Assembly: GCF_013009555.1 (NCBI RefSeq)
Contig: NZ_CP046176.1
Location: 2,387,501 to 2,451,500, forward strand
From: Phocaeicola dorei
Lineage (GTDB): Bacteria; Bacteroidota; Bacteroidia; Bacteroidales; Bacteroidaceae
Length of the DNA: 64,000 bases
Direction of reading: 5' to 3'
Each line of letters opens with the position of its first letter. The first letter of the stretch is position 1. Below, in pieces: positions 1 to 9,441 of this stretch. A program made the position numbers and the translations under genes. The notes under the pieces are model-generated. The model ran no database searches. It was given only the letters and a program-made list of their open reading frames with translations, and was not told where the DNA came from.

Positions 1-2624
1 TTGAATCCAATCACGGCTTTAGCGGCAGGCGATCCAAAACTCTTCTTATCGTCAGCGTTAATCTCATTGTCACCGTTCAGGTCAGCTATGATGTAGTCTC
101 CGATCTGAGTGCCGGCCATATAGGGGTATTTTTGGAAATCGGCATCCGACTTATAGACACCGATTACTTCATAGCCATACAATTCACCGATAGAATTACC
201 GATTTTAGTGATATTGTTTCCTGAGATGATCTGAGTTTGTCCAGGTGCCAGTGCCAGCACTTTATCTTTGTTGACTGATAAACTGAGGTTTGAGTTCCAA
301 TCTACGGCACCCAGGCGGATATCTTTAGCTGTTGCAAGCCTTACTTCGAATCCTGTGTTACGTACTTCACCAATATTCTGCAAGGATGTTGTGTAACCAC
401 TCTGTTGAGGAACGGGCACATTCAGCAGAAGATCTTGTGTGTTGGCAATATAAAAATCAGCACTCAGGTCGAGATACTTCATCAATGTAACATCGAAACC
501 AATATTCCAAGTGGAAGTCATTTCCCAAGAAAGATCCGGATTAGGTGAGTCACCAATGATTGAGCCGGATGCGATAGAACCATCTGTTACATAGTCTGCG
601 CTTCCCATTAGAGCCAAGGCACCGTAGTTGGGAATTTGGTTATTACCCGATTTACCCCAGCTCAAACGCATTTTTGCATATTCCACTGTTTGATTGTTGC
701 TCAAAAAGTCTTCACCTGAGATAAGCCATGCTGCAGATACTGCAGGGAAAAATCCCCATTTGCTGTTTGCACCGAATCGTGATGAACCATCCCATCGAAC
801 AGAGGTGTTCAACATATACTTATTGCGGAAGTTGTAGTTGATACGCCCAAAGTAGGATGTCATGGCCCAATTGTATTGTGAGGGAGTCACTTTAAAACTG
901 CTACCACCGGCAATGTTCTCGATAGAGTCATCAGTAAAGCCTGAAGCCACTACTTTCAAACCTTCATATTCTTCTTTTTGATAAGATTGTCCTAACAGTA
1001 CCTGAAAGTTATGAGCATTGTTGAGAAAGGATTGGTTGTACGACAGAGTATTCTCGATGATGTAGTTGAGAGATTCTGTAGTATTCCTCGATGCTTCAGT
1101 GGGTTTGGGAGCAGGTACGCGATAAGCACCGATGGAAGAAGGGTTAAAGTAGTTGTAATGAGCAGACTCATAGTCGGTACCCAGATTGATTTTATATTTC
1201 AACTGGTCCAGCAGTTTAACCTCTGTGTAGAAGTTACCAAATAGGCGAGCGCGCTTTTGATTATTGGTAATCATGGTAGCCCAGGCCAGCGGGTTTTCGC
1301 AGAGTGCACCATCTGCTTCTTTGTTGGCGTTAATCTGAGTTGAAATAGCGTAGCTGCCATCTTCATTGTAGGGAGAGAAGAAAGGATAGCTGATAGATGC
1401 CAAACCAATCAATGAACCGCCCCAAGTGCCACTTGAACTGAATGAATTCGTGCGAGTGTATGAAGGAGACATTGACAGGCCCATTGTTATATAATTGGAG
1501 GGATTGAAGCGCAGATTGACATTGGCTGAGAATTTGTCCATATCCGAACCAAGAAGAATACCCTCTTGTTTAAGGTAGCCACCAGAGAATGAATATGATG
1601 CTTTCTCCGAACCTCCAGCTACAGCAATATTATAGTCTTGAATCGGGGCTGTGCGGAATATCTCATCGTACCAATCAGTATTGGTAAGGCCTTGCTCACC
1701 ATTCAGATAGGGAACGATATAGTCAGGAATCAGCTCACGCTTGGAGGCACCCTTTTGCTTTCTAACAGTGTTATTATCGCTTTCGCTTCTATTTTGGGGG
1801 TCCTTGTTTACATAACCGGTATTTCTTGCTTCTTTTAAGAACTGGGCGTAGTCGTAGGCATCTACCAACTTCACTCTGTCTGAGCGAGTTTGAACACCAT
1901 AGCTGGCAGAAACAGTTACTGACGGTTTGCCGTTTCTGCCTGATTTTGTTGTTATCATGATGATACCGTTAGCACCTCTTGAACCATAGATGGCGGTTGA
2001 AGCGGCATCTTTCAGGATTTCTATAGACTCGATAGAGTTGGGATTGATGCTGTTAATGGTAGAACCCTCTGACAAGGGGAAACCATCAACAACAATTAAA
2101 GGGTTGCTCCCTGCAGTCAATGTACCGATACCCCGCACTCTGATTTGGGGAGCACTACCAGGGGTTCCTGATGATTGGATAACTTGAATACCAGTAGCTT
2201 TACCCGCCAAAGAATTGGCAAAGTTAGCAGAAGGGTAATTCATAATGTCATCTGCTTTTACAGAAGAGATAGAACCAGTGTTGCTCTTCACTGTGGTAGT
2301 ACCATAACCAATCACGATAACCTCATTCAATTGTTCAGAAACTTCGTCCATTTGGATAGAAAGCGTATTGCCCTGAGGCTTTATTTCTTGTGTCTTATAG
2401 CCGATATAGCTAATTACCAACGTTGCGTTATCATTGGTTAACTGGATACTGAATTTTCCATCGATGTCCGTCACCACACCGTTTGTAGTACCTTTTTCTA
2501 ACACAGTAGCACCAATAATGGTCTCATTCTGAGTTCCTGTAATTGTGCCGCTGATTTTCTTATGCTGTGCACATACAATAACGCTGGTTAGTAAGTACAC
2601 AAGCAAGAAACTAATTTTTTTCAT
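1..2624 (-). CDS. SusC/RagA-family TonB-linked outer membrane transporter (5' part)
   Basis: The frame is open from the ATG at 2622-2624 to the window edge, so about 874 N-terminal residues are present and the C-terminus lies outside. It starts with a Sec signal peptide (MKKISFLLVYLLTS...VCAQ). A carboxypeptidase-like beta domain follows (GTITGTQNETIIGATVLEKG), then a TonB-box/plug region (LNEVIVIGYGT, IRVRGIGTL, SIEILKDAASTAIYGSRGANG) and the start of the barrel. Proteins of this family import glycans or peptides across the outer membrane with a SusD-like lipoprotein, which would lie beyond the left edge. The substrate cannot be read from this sequence. The nearest candidate regulator is the hybrid two-component system at 15990-19979, but unrelated DNA separates them. 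Confidence 0.95.
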   Translation of the reverse strand, partial: MKKISFLLVYLLTSVIVCAQHKKISGTITGTQNETIIGATVLEKGTTNGVVTDIDGKFSIQLTNDNATLVISYIGYKTQEIKPQGNTLSIQMDEVSEQLNEVIVIGYGTTTVKSNTGSISSVKADDIMNYPSANFANSLAGKATGIQVIQSSGTPGSAPQIRVRGIGTLTAGSNPLIVVDGFPLSEGSTINSINPNSIESIEILKDAASTAIYGSRGANGIIMITTKSGRNGKPSVTVSASYGVQTRSDRVKLVDAYDYAQFLKEARNTGYVNKDPQNRSESDNNTVRKQKGASKRELIPDYIVPYLNGEQGLTNTDWYDEIFRTAPIQDYNIAVAGGSEKASYSFSGGYLKQEGILLGSDMDKFSANVNLRFNPSNYITMGLSMSPSYTRTNSFSSSGTWGGSLIGLASISYPFFSPYNEDGSYAISTQINANKEADGALCENPLAWATMITNNQKRARLFGNFYTEVKLLDQLKYKINLGTDYESAHYNYFNPSSIGAYRVPAPKPTEASRNTTESLNYIIENTLSYNQSFLNNAHNFQVLLGQSYQKEEYEGLKVVASGFTDDSIENIAGGSSFKVTPSQYNWAMTSYFGRINYNFRNKYMLNTSVRWDGSSRFGANSKWGFFPAVSAAWLISGEDFLSNNQTVEYAKMRLSWGKSGNNQIPNYGALALMGSADYVTDGSIASGSIIGDSPNPDLSWEMTSTWNIGFDVTLMKYLDLSADFYIANTQDLLLNVPVPQQSGYTTSLQNIGEVRNTGFEVRLATAKDIRLGAVDWNSNLSLSVNKDKVLALAPGQTQIISGNNITKIGNSIGELYGYEVIGVYKSDADFQKYPYMAGTQIGDYIIADLNGDNEINADDKKSFGSPAAKAVIGF

Positions 2625-2664
2625 TTTGTTTTTTTTAATTTTAATTTATTTGCTTAAGCGTGTG

Positions 2665-2672
2665 CAAATATC
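2665..2672 (-). promoter_or_regulatory. Possible -7 element of the susC-like gene
   Basis: Read on the minus strand this is GATATTTG, 7 of 8 matches to the Bacteroides -7 consensus TAnnTTTG, about 40 nt upstream of the start codon. A weak TTTC lies about 19 nt further upstream in the -33 position. The rest of 2673-2899 holds no gene that I can support. Confidence 0.35.
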
Positions 2673-2899
2673 ATGAATTGCCATTGCGAAATAGTTAAGA
2701 TGATGTTATAAATAGGTTACAGAGAAATATTGAGAGTTTGTATTCTTTCTGATTTTTCCATTCAGATTTTCAATGAGGTTTATGGTGTAGATTATTTCTC
2801 TGATTGTATATTCCGGAGCATGTCCGTTCACTTGCGTTGCCGTTTCAGTTACTTTTGTTTTCATCCCTTTGATTCTAACAGTAGGTTGCGGAAATGAGG

Positions 2900-3249
2900 G
2901 TAGAGTATTTCCACATAGACAAACAAAATGAATTGGTTGAGTATTACAATAAGACGATTGTACCTTTGCAGAATGAATTGAATAAGGAAAAAGAGAATTT
3001 TGATAATAGAGTCAATAATTTGGTATAGAGTTGCCGTTTGAACAGAACAATAATGTGGCAGGGGTTGTCTAACAACTTAGGAGGTTTCTGCCAAATCTGT
3101 TGGCAAGATTAAAGTAGATAGCTCCATTTTATTATATACCATTATAATGTGGTACAGATAACAGAAATTATTTCTGCAAACATACGTTTTATCCTATAAT
3201 CAGAGAGAGATTCTCTTTTTAGGAAAGAAAAAAAGATTTCATATCTACA
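2900..3249 (+). repeat. 350-bp direct repeat, copy A (partner 21467-21816)
   Basis: This segment matches 21467-21816 over 350 bp with two mismatches seen, in the same orientation. Its first about 129 bp encode the last 42 residues of an HsdS C-terminus (VEYFHIDKQNELVEYYNKTI..., stop at 3026-3028). The rest is the non-coding sequence downstream of that gene. Both copies end at the same base (...ATATCTACA) and then diverge, here into a truncated hsdS and in copy B into the conjugative module. The outer bases GTAGA and TCTAC are mutually inverted. Confidence 0.9.
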
Positions 3250-3450
3250 GTTATAAACAATATCACCATGTCTAACAACCTTGTATGGCTTTAGATTGAT
3301 ATTGTCAGTAATCGCCTTTGTCGGTTGGAATTCACCATCGCTATTCACTCCTTCGATAAGATCAACACCATATTTTAATGAAGAGTTGTTTTCTCGCCTT
3401 TGAGATATATAATCCCTGAGCCGAACCCATTTTACACAGTTACTTTCCAT
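3142..3450 (-). pseudogene. hsdS: Type I restriction specificity subunit HsdS, truncated
   Basis: The chosen start is the ATG at 3450, which directly follows the stop of the DUF1016 gene (TGATATG). The first about 67 residues (MESNCVKWVRLRDYISQRRE..., VRHGDIVYN) look like the start of an HsdS target-recognition domain. At 3249/3250 the frame runs into the 350-bp repeat and ends in 35 unrelated residues. Full HsdS proteins are roughly 400 residues with two recognition domains, so this product cannot specify a bipartite DNA site. The gene was broken by a recombination event whose edge is the repeat boundary. Confidence 0.8.
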
Positions 3451-3451
3451 A

Positions 3452-4498
3452 TCACTCCTCCTCTTTTTCGTGCTGTTCCATAAAGAAGCGTTTCTGCTGC
3501 TCAATCTCCCGGCGCAGTTCTTCCTCGGTAGGCATGTATGTCATATACTTGGCGGCAAAAATCTGATCGCTGTCATGCAATACAGAATATTTTGCTATGG
3601 TGTTGTCCGTATCCGTGCAGAGTAACACACCGATGGTCGGATTGTCATCATCTCCTTTGACCAAATCATCGTACATACGGATGTACATATCCAATTGTCC
3701 GATGTCCTGATGAGTCAGCTTATGGGTTTTTAGTTCAAAGATGACAAACCGCTTCATCTTGTAGTTATAAAATACAAGGTCGATGTAAAAATCAGCCGTA
3801 TCGGTCACAATATGCTGTTGCCTTTCCACAAAAGCGAATCCACGTCCGAGTTCCATAATGAACTTTTCGAGATTGTCGATTAATGCCTGTTCCAGTTCCG
3901 ATTCGGAATAGCTGGTGTCCCGACGGAAACCCATAAATTCGGCCACCATTGGATTCTTTATATATTCCAACGGATCTGTTTGACCGGCATAAGGTACTGG
4001 CAGAGTTGAACTCTCTCTTTGAGCCGCAAGCCGTCGTTCATAATATTGGGTGGAGATATTCCTGTCAAGATCATCTACGCTCCACATATCTTCAGCCGCT
4101 GTCTTAAGATACCATTCCCTTGCTTGCGTATTGCTGACGGAAAGAAGCCTGCGGACATGTGACCAGGTAAGATTTTGCACACGCGTGTGCAAAATTTCTA
4201 CATCCTTGAATTCCAAATAGAACTTTCGGTAATATGCCAAGTTACGCTTACCATAGCCGGTTCCGTATTCAGCAGCAAGTCTGACAGCAAGAGCCGGAAT
4301 AAGCTTTTGTCCGTATGCCGCCCTGCTTGCCCCCTGCTGTTCTTCTTCCACGATACGCCGTCCAATGTTCCAATAAGTCATAATGGCTATTTGACCAGTT
4401 GCGGCATAAGCTTGTTTCCGTCCTTGTTCTATGATGGTTCTGATGTCGGAAACGAAATTATCAGTTATTATGTCAGTCTGTTGCTTATTCTTTTCCAT
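3452..4498 (-). CDS. DUF1016/YhcG-family PD-(D/E)XK nuclease-like protein
   Basis: The start is taken as MEKNKQQ at 4498, inside the last codons of hsdM (14-nt overlap); an ATG at 4519 is also possible. The product has about 348 residues. The N-terminal half matches the DUF1016 winged-helix type (YWNIGRRIVEEEQQG, YGKRNLAYYRKFYLEF, LTWSHVRRLLSV). The C-terminal half carries a PD-(D/E)XK-like core with the pattern D-x(15)-ELK (DLVFYNYKMKRFVIFELK). Such genes often sit inside type I restriction loci. Here the protein lies between HsdM and HsdS and is the only visible nuclease of the locus. Confidence 0.85.
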   Translation of the reverse strand: MEKNKQQTDIITDNFVSDIRTIIEQGRKQAYAATGQIAIMTYWNIGRRIVEEEQQGASRAAYGQKLIPALAVRLAAEYGTGYGKRNLAYYRKFYLEFKDVEILHTRVQNLTWSHVRRLLSVSNTQAREWYLKTAAEDMWSVDDLDRNISTQYYERRLAAQRESSTLPVPYAGQTDPLEYIKNPMVAEFMGFRRDTSYSESELEQALIDNLEKFIMELGRGFAFVERQQHIVTDTADFYIDLVFYNYKMKRFVIFELKTHKLTHQDIGQLDMYIRMYDDLVKGDDDNPTIGVLLCTDTDNTIAKYSVLHDSDQIFAAKYMTYMPTEEELRREIEQQKRFFMEQHEKEEE

Positions 4499-6074
4499 AT
4501 CCCAAAATTTTGAAGGCATTCACGAGTTCGGCTTCATTAGCATCCCATCTTTTCTTAAGCTCGTCAAACTTATGGCTCATTTCGGTGAGGGCCGATTTAT
4601 AATCAATTTCCGTATCGCGGTCGATAAACTCGATATATCTGGAGGGTACAAGCGAATATCCTTTCTGTTGGATTTCGTCACGATGAGCGGCATAGTATAA
4701 CTCAGGCTCGGCATACTCGGCGAAATTTTCAGTCTGCCAATTGAAATAGATTTGGCAAACCCGGCTGATTTCTGTTTCTGTCAGGCGAACATATTTCTTT
4801 TCGTATATGTTGCTATTCCATGTGCGCAGGTCAATAAACAGAATCTCACCCGTTCGGTTACGCAGTTGTCTGCCATGCCAGGGGCCACCTTTCTTGTTGT
4901 TGTTTAGAATCCATAACGTAACGGATATATCGGTTGAATAGAACATGTTGCGCGGCAGAACGATGATAGCCTCGATTTTGTCGTTTTCAATCAACCGTTT
5001 ACGTATTTCGAGCGTGTCGCTGTCGTCCAATGCCCCATTGGCTAGCAGGAATCCTGCAATTCCGTGATTGACATCCAGTTTGTTCAGGATATGGAGAATC
5101 CATGCGTAGTTGGCATTGCTGGCCGGCGGAACGCCATAACCTTTCCAGCGGGGGGCCGTCTCAAATTCTCCATACTCGGCATATTTCTTCAAATTGAATG
5201 GCGGATTTGCCATGATGTAGTCGAATTTGAGGTCTTTATGCTGGTCGTCGGAGAAGGTAGATACCGCTTTGTCTCCCAAATGGTAGGATATACCGCGAAT
5301 AGCCAGATTCATCTTTGCCAGACGATAGGTCGCCGGTTCGGATTCCTGCCCATACACGTTGACCGCTTTGGTGTTACCGCCATGTGCTTCAATGAACTTG
5401 GTTGCCTGCACGAACATACCGCCTGACCCACAGCAAGGGTCATAGACCGTACCGTCGAACGGCTCAATAAGTGAGGCGATAAGTTCTACGATAGAATGCG
5501 GCGTGTAGAACTCACCTTCCTCCTTGTCGGCATTGATCGAGAAAGCCTGCAAGAAATATTCATATACACGTCCTATAAGATCGTGATCAGTGAACTTCTT
5601 GGGATCTATCTTGTTAATCTCGTCCACCACGCTTTTCAAAACCCCCAGTTCAAGGGCCGTTTTCGTGAAAATCTGCTGCGGCAGGGCATTTTTGAGTTTA
5701 GGCTCATTGTCGTCCAACGTCTTTATGGCTGTATCGAAAGCGATGGCCATACCGGTAGGAGCCGTAAGAATAAGCTTGTCCCAGAACGTCTCATCTGTCA
5801 GGAAGAACACGCCGTCCTGCATATACTGATTGGGACGGGACAGCTGCATTTCAACAAAAGCCTCGTCGTGAATGCCTTGAACCTCCACAATCTCGTGCCT
5901 GATTTTATCCTTTTGCTGCTTGAACCGTTCCCCTATGAATTTCAAGAACACAAGAGTCAGCAATAAATCGCGCTTGTCGGTCATGGCAGCACGTCCTCTC
6001 AAACTGTTGCGGCAGTTGAAAAGTATGGTTTCTAAGGTCTCCTCCTTTGTTATTTTTGTTTGTTTCTTGGCCAT
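4485..6074 (-). CDS. hsdM: Type I restriction-modification DNA methyltransferase subunit
   Basis: The 529-residue length is normal for HsdM. It has the N-terminal HsdM helical domain (TLETILFNCRNSLRGR), the SAM-binding motif DPCCGSGGMF (near residue 215) and the catalytic NPPF motif of N6-adenine methylases (DYIMANPPFN, near residue 286). It would methylate adenine in a sequence chosen by HsdS. It starts 5 nt after the DUF2971 stop and overlaps the DUF1016 gene, so the four genes are probably co-transcribed. Because the local hsdS is broken, this methylase may be inactive unless another HsdS is supplied. Confidence 0.95.
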   Translation of the reverse strand: MAKKQTKITKEETLETILFNCRNSLRGRAAMTDKRDLLLTLVFLKFIGERFKQQKDKIRHEIVEVQGIHDEAFVEMQLSRPNQYMQDGVFFLTDETFWDKLILTAPTGMAIAFDTAIKTLDDNEPKLKNALPQQIFTKTALELGVLKSVVDEINKIDPKKFTDHDLIGRVYEYFLQAFSINADKEEGEFYTPHSIVELIASLIEPFDGTVYDPCCGSGGMFVQATKFIEAHGGNTKAVNVYGQESEPATYRLAKMNLAIRGISYHLGDKAVSTFSDDQHKDLKFDYIMANPPFNLKKYAEYGEFETAPRWKGYGVPPASNANYAWILHILNKLDVNHGIAGFLLANGALDDSDTLEIRKRLIENDKIEAIIVLPRNMFYSTDISVTLWILNNNKKGGPWHGRQLRNRTGEILFIDLRTWNSNIYEKKYVRLTETEISRVCQIYFNWQTENFAEYAEPELYYAAHRDEIQQKGYSLVPSRYIEFIDRDTEIDYKSALTEMSHKFDELKKRWDANEAELVNAFKILGYGKE

Positions 6075-6079
6075 CGTAT

Positions 6080-6856
6080 TTACTCTATTAGTTTGGTGTT
6101 TAACCTAAAAGCATTTGCATCAATCTCCATTTGGAAAATCTTAATGTCGGGATTCAGCTTTCGGGCAACACGGATTATTTTTGATTTTTCTTCGACATCC
6201 ATATTGATTCCCAGATAAACGGATTCGAAACACTCTCCTCCAATTTCGGGGAATGCTCTTACTTCTTTCCAATCAATTGGACCTTTATCGTCATTTTGCC
6301 CTGGCAATAATGCCATATATGCGGGAGAAGGATTTAAAATAAACAATCTGACCTCTTGTTCATGTTCCCATGCCTTTGCTTTTGTAGATATTTGATAATG
6401 GAAAAAGTCTTTTGCATCCCTGAAATAATCGGGCTTCTCTACAATATCTTTATATTGTACCTCCACTTCCGAGCAGCCGATCATGACATTGCCATATATA
6501 CGAGAAAGATACTTTCTAACTTTCTCCATATCCAGACCGATGCAAATACCTTTATGCTTGCTGTAATAGCTCCACATCAAAATTGAATCATATATCTTAG
6601 AAAGACTACATATCCATGCCTCTTCTCTGGTTCTACGAAATGGATCTCTTCTCAATTCTTCAATTATTTCCGGAGTCCATCCTCCACATGCTTCTTTCGG
6701 AACATCGGAAAAATCAATTAACGAGGGATGGCAATCAAACGGGTCATTTAATTGCGTAGCGTTAGTGAATTGAAGATTGCCATAATGCAGCATCATCAAC
6801 CCACCGTTAAAATCCAAGTACTTATATAGTTTTGCTTCTCCCATAAATTTATTCAT
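6080..6856 (-). CDS. DUF2971-family protein
   Basis: The 258 residues have the typical DUF2971 opening (LYKYLDFNGGLMMLHYGNLQFTN...LNDPFDCHP) and core (ILMWSYYSKHKGICIGLD, WEHEQEVRLF). The family is widespread in mobile and defence-type loci and its biochemical activity is not established. Its start overlaps the stop of the upstream HTH gene by 4 nt and its stop is 5 nt from hsdM, so it is translationally linked to the restriction operon. A second in-frame ATG at 6844 could be the true start. Confidence 0.85.
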   Translation of the reverse strand: MNKFMGEAKLYKYLDFNGGLMMLHYGNLQFTNATQLNDPFDCHPSLIDFSDVPKEACGGWTPEIIEELRRDPFRRTREEAWICSLSKIYDSILMWSYYSKHKGICIGLDMEKVRKYLSRIYGNVMIGCSEVEVQYKDIVEKPDYFRDAKDFFHYQISTKAKAWEHEQEVRLFILNPSPAYMALLPGQNDDKGPIDWKEVRAFPEIGGECFESVYLGINMDVEEKSKIIRVARKLNPDIKIFQMEIDANAFRLNTKLIE

Positions 6857-7056
6857 TCAGTTCTCAGCAAGTCATCCACAGACACATCCAGAACTTTTGC
6901 TATTTGGATCAGCATCTCAACATTGGGCTGCGTTGTATTTGTAACCCATTTAGAAATTATGGCAGGATCCTTATCCAATTGTTCCGAGAGCCATTTATTG
7001 CTCTTGTTTTTCTCTGCGAGAACGACTTTGATTCGATTCAGTAATTTGCGCTCCAT
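6853..7056 (-). CDS. Small Cro/CI-type HTH regulator
   Basis: The 67-residue protein is essentially one XRE-type helix-turn-helix (VLAEKNKSNKWLSEQLDKDPAIISKWVTN...PNVEMLIQIAKVLDVSVDDLL). It is the first gene of the operon and is translationally coupled to the DUF2971 gene, so it probably autoregulates the restriction cluster in the manner of controller proteins. This role is inferred from position. Confidence 0.85.
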   Translation of the reverse strand: MERKLLNRIKVVLAEKNKSNKWLSEQLDKDPAIISKWVTNTTQPNVEMLIQIAKVLDVSVDDLLRTE

Positions 7057-7082
7057 ATTATTATATATCCATTACATGGTTA

Positions 7083-7090
7083 CAAAGATA
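7083..7090 (-). promoter_or_regulatory. -7 element of the restriction operon
   Basis: On the minus strand this reads TATCTTTG, a perfect TAnnTTTG, 26 nt upstream of the start of the HTH gene. No convincing TTTG was seen at -33, as may be expected of a regulated promoter. The rest of the gap 7091-7405 shows no gene I can support. Confidence 0.55.
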
Positions 7091-7405
7091 AGTATATTTA
7101 GAGAATATAATTGACCAAGAAGGTTAAATGTTGCAATTCGCCACAAAAAAGTGAGCAAAACGTCAATTACGACTACGTATACTTCTTTTATCGACATTTT
7201 TATGTGTCAACTTCTATTTTTCGTATCATTGACTCTAATGACGATACTTGTCGATTACTTTTTATGGGAACTTTATGGTATCAAATCACAAATAATAGAA
7301 CGTATTTGATTTGATAATTAAAAAAATATAGAATATCATTCGGTTCAAGTGTGTTTCTGCTTTCCGGGAAAATGATTATTTTTAGTTACCAAGCTTCAAA
7401 TAATT

Positions 7406-8014
7406 ATGTATTCGACGGATTTAGAAGAAACACAGTGGTAAGTTATCAAGAAAATCTTGAACCTACAAGAAAGGAAACGAAAATATGATTTGCGTGAAAT
7501 ATGGAATGTTATTTTCTATATAGTGAAAACAGATTGTCAGTGGCGTATACTCCCTTCTAGTTTTGCTCCTTAGGAGTTGGTTCACTACTACTATCGCAAA
7601 TGGTCTTCTTTAGGCGAATTTGATTTGTTATTGAATAACTTATGAGAAAAAGTACGTGTAAAAATGGGACAAAAAGCAGAAGCAAGCCTGGGTATTATGG
7701 ACAGTCAAAGTGTACTTTGGGGTGATAACCGTTCTCTTAACGGCATTGACGGCAACAAGAAAGTAAAAGGAGTCAAAAGTCATGTAGTGGTAGATAAAAA
7801 TGGTTTTCTAGTTGCTGTCATGGTGACGATTGCTTGTGTGCATGATAGCAAGGCGGCTTATCTGCTGGTAAGATGTCTTAGGGAACTCTGTTGTAATATC
7901 AAAGTAGTCTTGGCAGATGCCGGATATCGTGGAGAAGTAACTGACAAGATTAAAAGGGCTTTTGGATATATTCTTCAAGCGTCTTCAGGCATGGAGCCAT
8001 ATGGCCAAACGTAA
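7406..8014 (+). pseudogene. IS5-type transposase, decayed
   Basis: One reading frame runs from the ATG at 7406 without frameshift but is broken by TAA, TAG and TGA codons. The parts read like a DDE transposase of the IS5/ISL2 kind (LREIWNVIFYIVKTDCQWRI, YYYRKWSSLGEFD, GIMDSQSV, VKGVKSHVVVDKNGF, VVLADAGYRGE). The C-terminal third is lost after about residue 195. A 13-bp imperfect inverted repeat (CTTCAGGCATGGA / TCCATGCCTGAAAG) lies at the 3' edge, around 7987-8062. The element is an old, dead insertion. Confidence 0.75.
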
Positions 8015-8094
8015 CATAAAATTGTAGAAACGTGGGAATCCATTTAATCCATGCCTGAAAGAATAAAAAAATAGACTAGGATATCCTGCCTTTT

Positions 8095-8610
8095 TTAGAA
8101 ACGATACCCATATCCCAGCATAATTGATGCATTGTCATCTTTGGCAAACATAAACTTCGCTTCAGCATTCAGATAACTGCGTTCGGAAATAGGCAATGTG
8201 ATACCTCCTCCCAAGTTGAAGGCGAATTTGGTAGAGTTACTCCGGTCTATTTCCACTTCTTGTCCGTTTGTTTCCACACTCTTTTTTCCATAGAAATTGT
8301 TTTGCATACCGATGCCTGCAAGAGGATAGACAGAAAATCCCTGTCCGTCTTCTTTAAAGTTGAATACATAATGGAAATTCACATTTACATCCAGACCGGT
8401 AATTTTGTCTTTAGGAAAGTAGAAAGTTACATCCGGAGCAATCCGAAGATTATTTGCTATCGCATAGCGTCCCTGTACTCCCAGACCGAATCTTTCATAA
8501 TTGGTCTGATAACCGACATTTCCCATTAAGGAGCCTTCTCCTTTTACTGTTTGGGCATTCATGCCCACTGATGCCAGTGTAATCATGGCCAGTAAAATTA
8601 AATTTTTCAT
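8095..8610 (-). CDS. Outer-membrane beta-barrel protein (porin-like)
   Basis: The 171 residues start with a clear signal peptide (MKNLILLAMITLASVGMNAQ). Alternating beta strands typical of small Bacteroidetes barrels follow (GLGVQGRYAIANNLRIAPDVTFYFP, FAFNLGGGITLPISERSYLNAEAKFMF), ending in the aromatic YGYRF expected of outer-membrane proteins. The function is unknown beyond surface location. Its upstream region carries two homopolymer runs. Confidence 0.85.
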   Translation of the reverse strand: MKNLILLAMITLASVGMNAQTVKGEGSLMGNVGYQTNYERFGLGVQGRYAIANNLRIAPDVTFYFPKDKITGLDVNVNFHYVFNFKEDGQGFSVYPLAGIGMQNNFYGKKSVETNGQEVEIDRSNSTKFAFNLGGGITLPISERSYLNAEAKFMFAKDDNASIMLGYGYRF

Positions 8611-8636
8611 AATTAAAGCATTTAGTTAATAAAATG

Positions 8637-8664
8637 TTTTTTTTTAAAGAAGGGTCCCCCCCCC
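8637..8664 (-). repeat. T9 and C9 homopolymer runs in the leader of the barrel gene
   Basis: Nine T (8637-8645) and nine C (8656-8664) on the plus strand lie 27-54 bp upstream of the start of the barrel gene. Runs this long are prone to slippage and could change promoter spacing or the mRNA leader. No functional evidence is visible in the sequence. Confidence 0.6.
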
Positions 8665-9153
8665 TTGAAGCAAACAACAAATGTTTGGCTACATTTGTTT
8701 GCTATATATAGTTACATACGTATGGAATGTTTGTACTAATATGAGTGCTCTTTTTTTATTTTTTCATAAAGTAGAAAATGATGTTAATTCCGTTTTTATA
8801 TCCTGAACTATTTTTTTAATGCTTTGTTTCTCAGTATATGACATGGGTTAGAGTTGGTTGTATGCCGAATTGCCAGTTTATGAAAAATGGGGTATATGGG
8901 GTTCGGATTGTTGTAACTGATTAAAACCGCATTGTTTTGAGATAGTAAAATATCAGGATTGTTTCATTATTAGAATTTATAGCCATGAAAAGTTTAAGTT
9001 TTGATTTGCGGGCCAGACTGGTAGTCAGTCCTGTCATCAGGGCAATAGCTTGTTTATTTTCAAACTCCCCCGGACGGATAAAGTGATGATATATCAATTT
9101 CTATATTTACATGTAAATTCTAAACCGAGTGTATAACTTAAAAAAATCAGCCT
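8665..9153. other. Intergenic region between divergent genes
   Basis: No gene is supported here. It holds an imperfect inverted repeat at 8670-8702 (GCAAACAACAAATGT / ACATTTGTTTGC) that includes a plus-strand TACATTTG (8690-8697). It also holds a perfect 14-bp palindrome ATTTACATGTAAAT at 9105-9118, 36 bp before the GlsB-like gene, which could be an operator for the stress cluster. Confidence 0.45.
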
Positions 9154-9411
9154 ATGTATTTTCTATGGTACATTATTATCGGAATTCTTGCCGGATTCGT
9201 TGCTGGCAAATTTATGCGGGGCGGCGGCTTTGGCCTGTTTACTAATCTGCTGGTAGGTGTTGTCGGCGGTGTTTTGGGTGGATGGGTGTTCGGTCTGCTG
9301 GGAATCGCAACGACAGGTCTGTTGGGCAGTCTGATAACTTCAATTGTAGGAGCTGTCGTTTTGTTGTGGATTGTTTCATTGTTTAATAACAAAAAGAGAA
9401 TTGACCTTTAA
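9154..9411 (+). CDS. GlsB/YeaQ/YmgE-family stress membrane protein
   Basis: The 85-residue, very hydrophobic protein has three predicted membrane segments and the glycine-rich pattern of transglycosylase-associated/GlsB proteins (IIIGILAGFVAGKFMRGGGFG, LLVGVVGGVLGGWVFGLLG). Relatives are induced by general or envelope stress. It is the first gene of a run of short genes up to 11836 on the same strand. Confidence 0.85.
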   Translation: MYFLWYIIIGILAGFVAGKFMRGGGFGLFTNLLVGVVGGVLGGWVFGLLGIATTGLLGSLITSIVGAVVLLWIVSLFNNKKRIDL

Positions 9412-9441
9412 TTATTTTAACCATTTAAAAACAACTTGATT

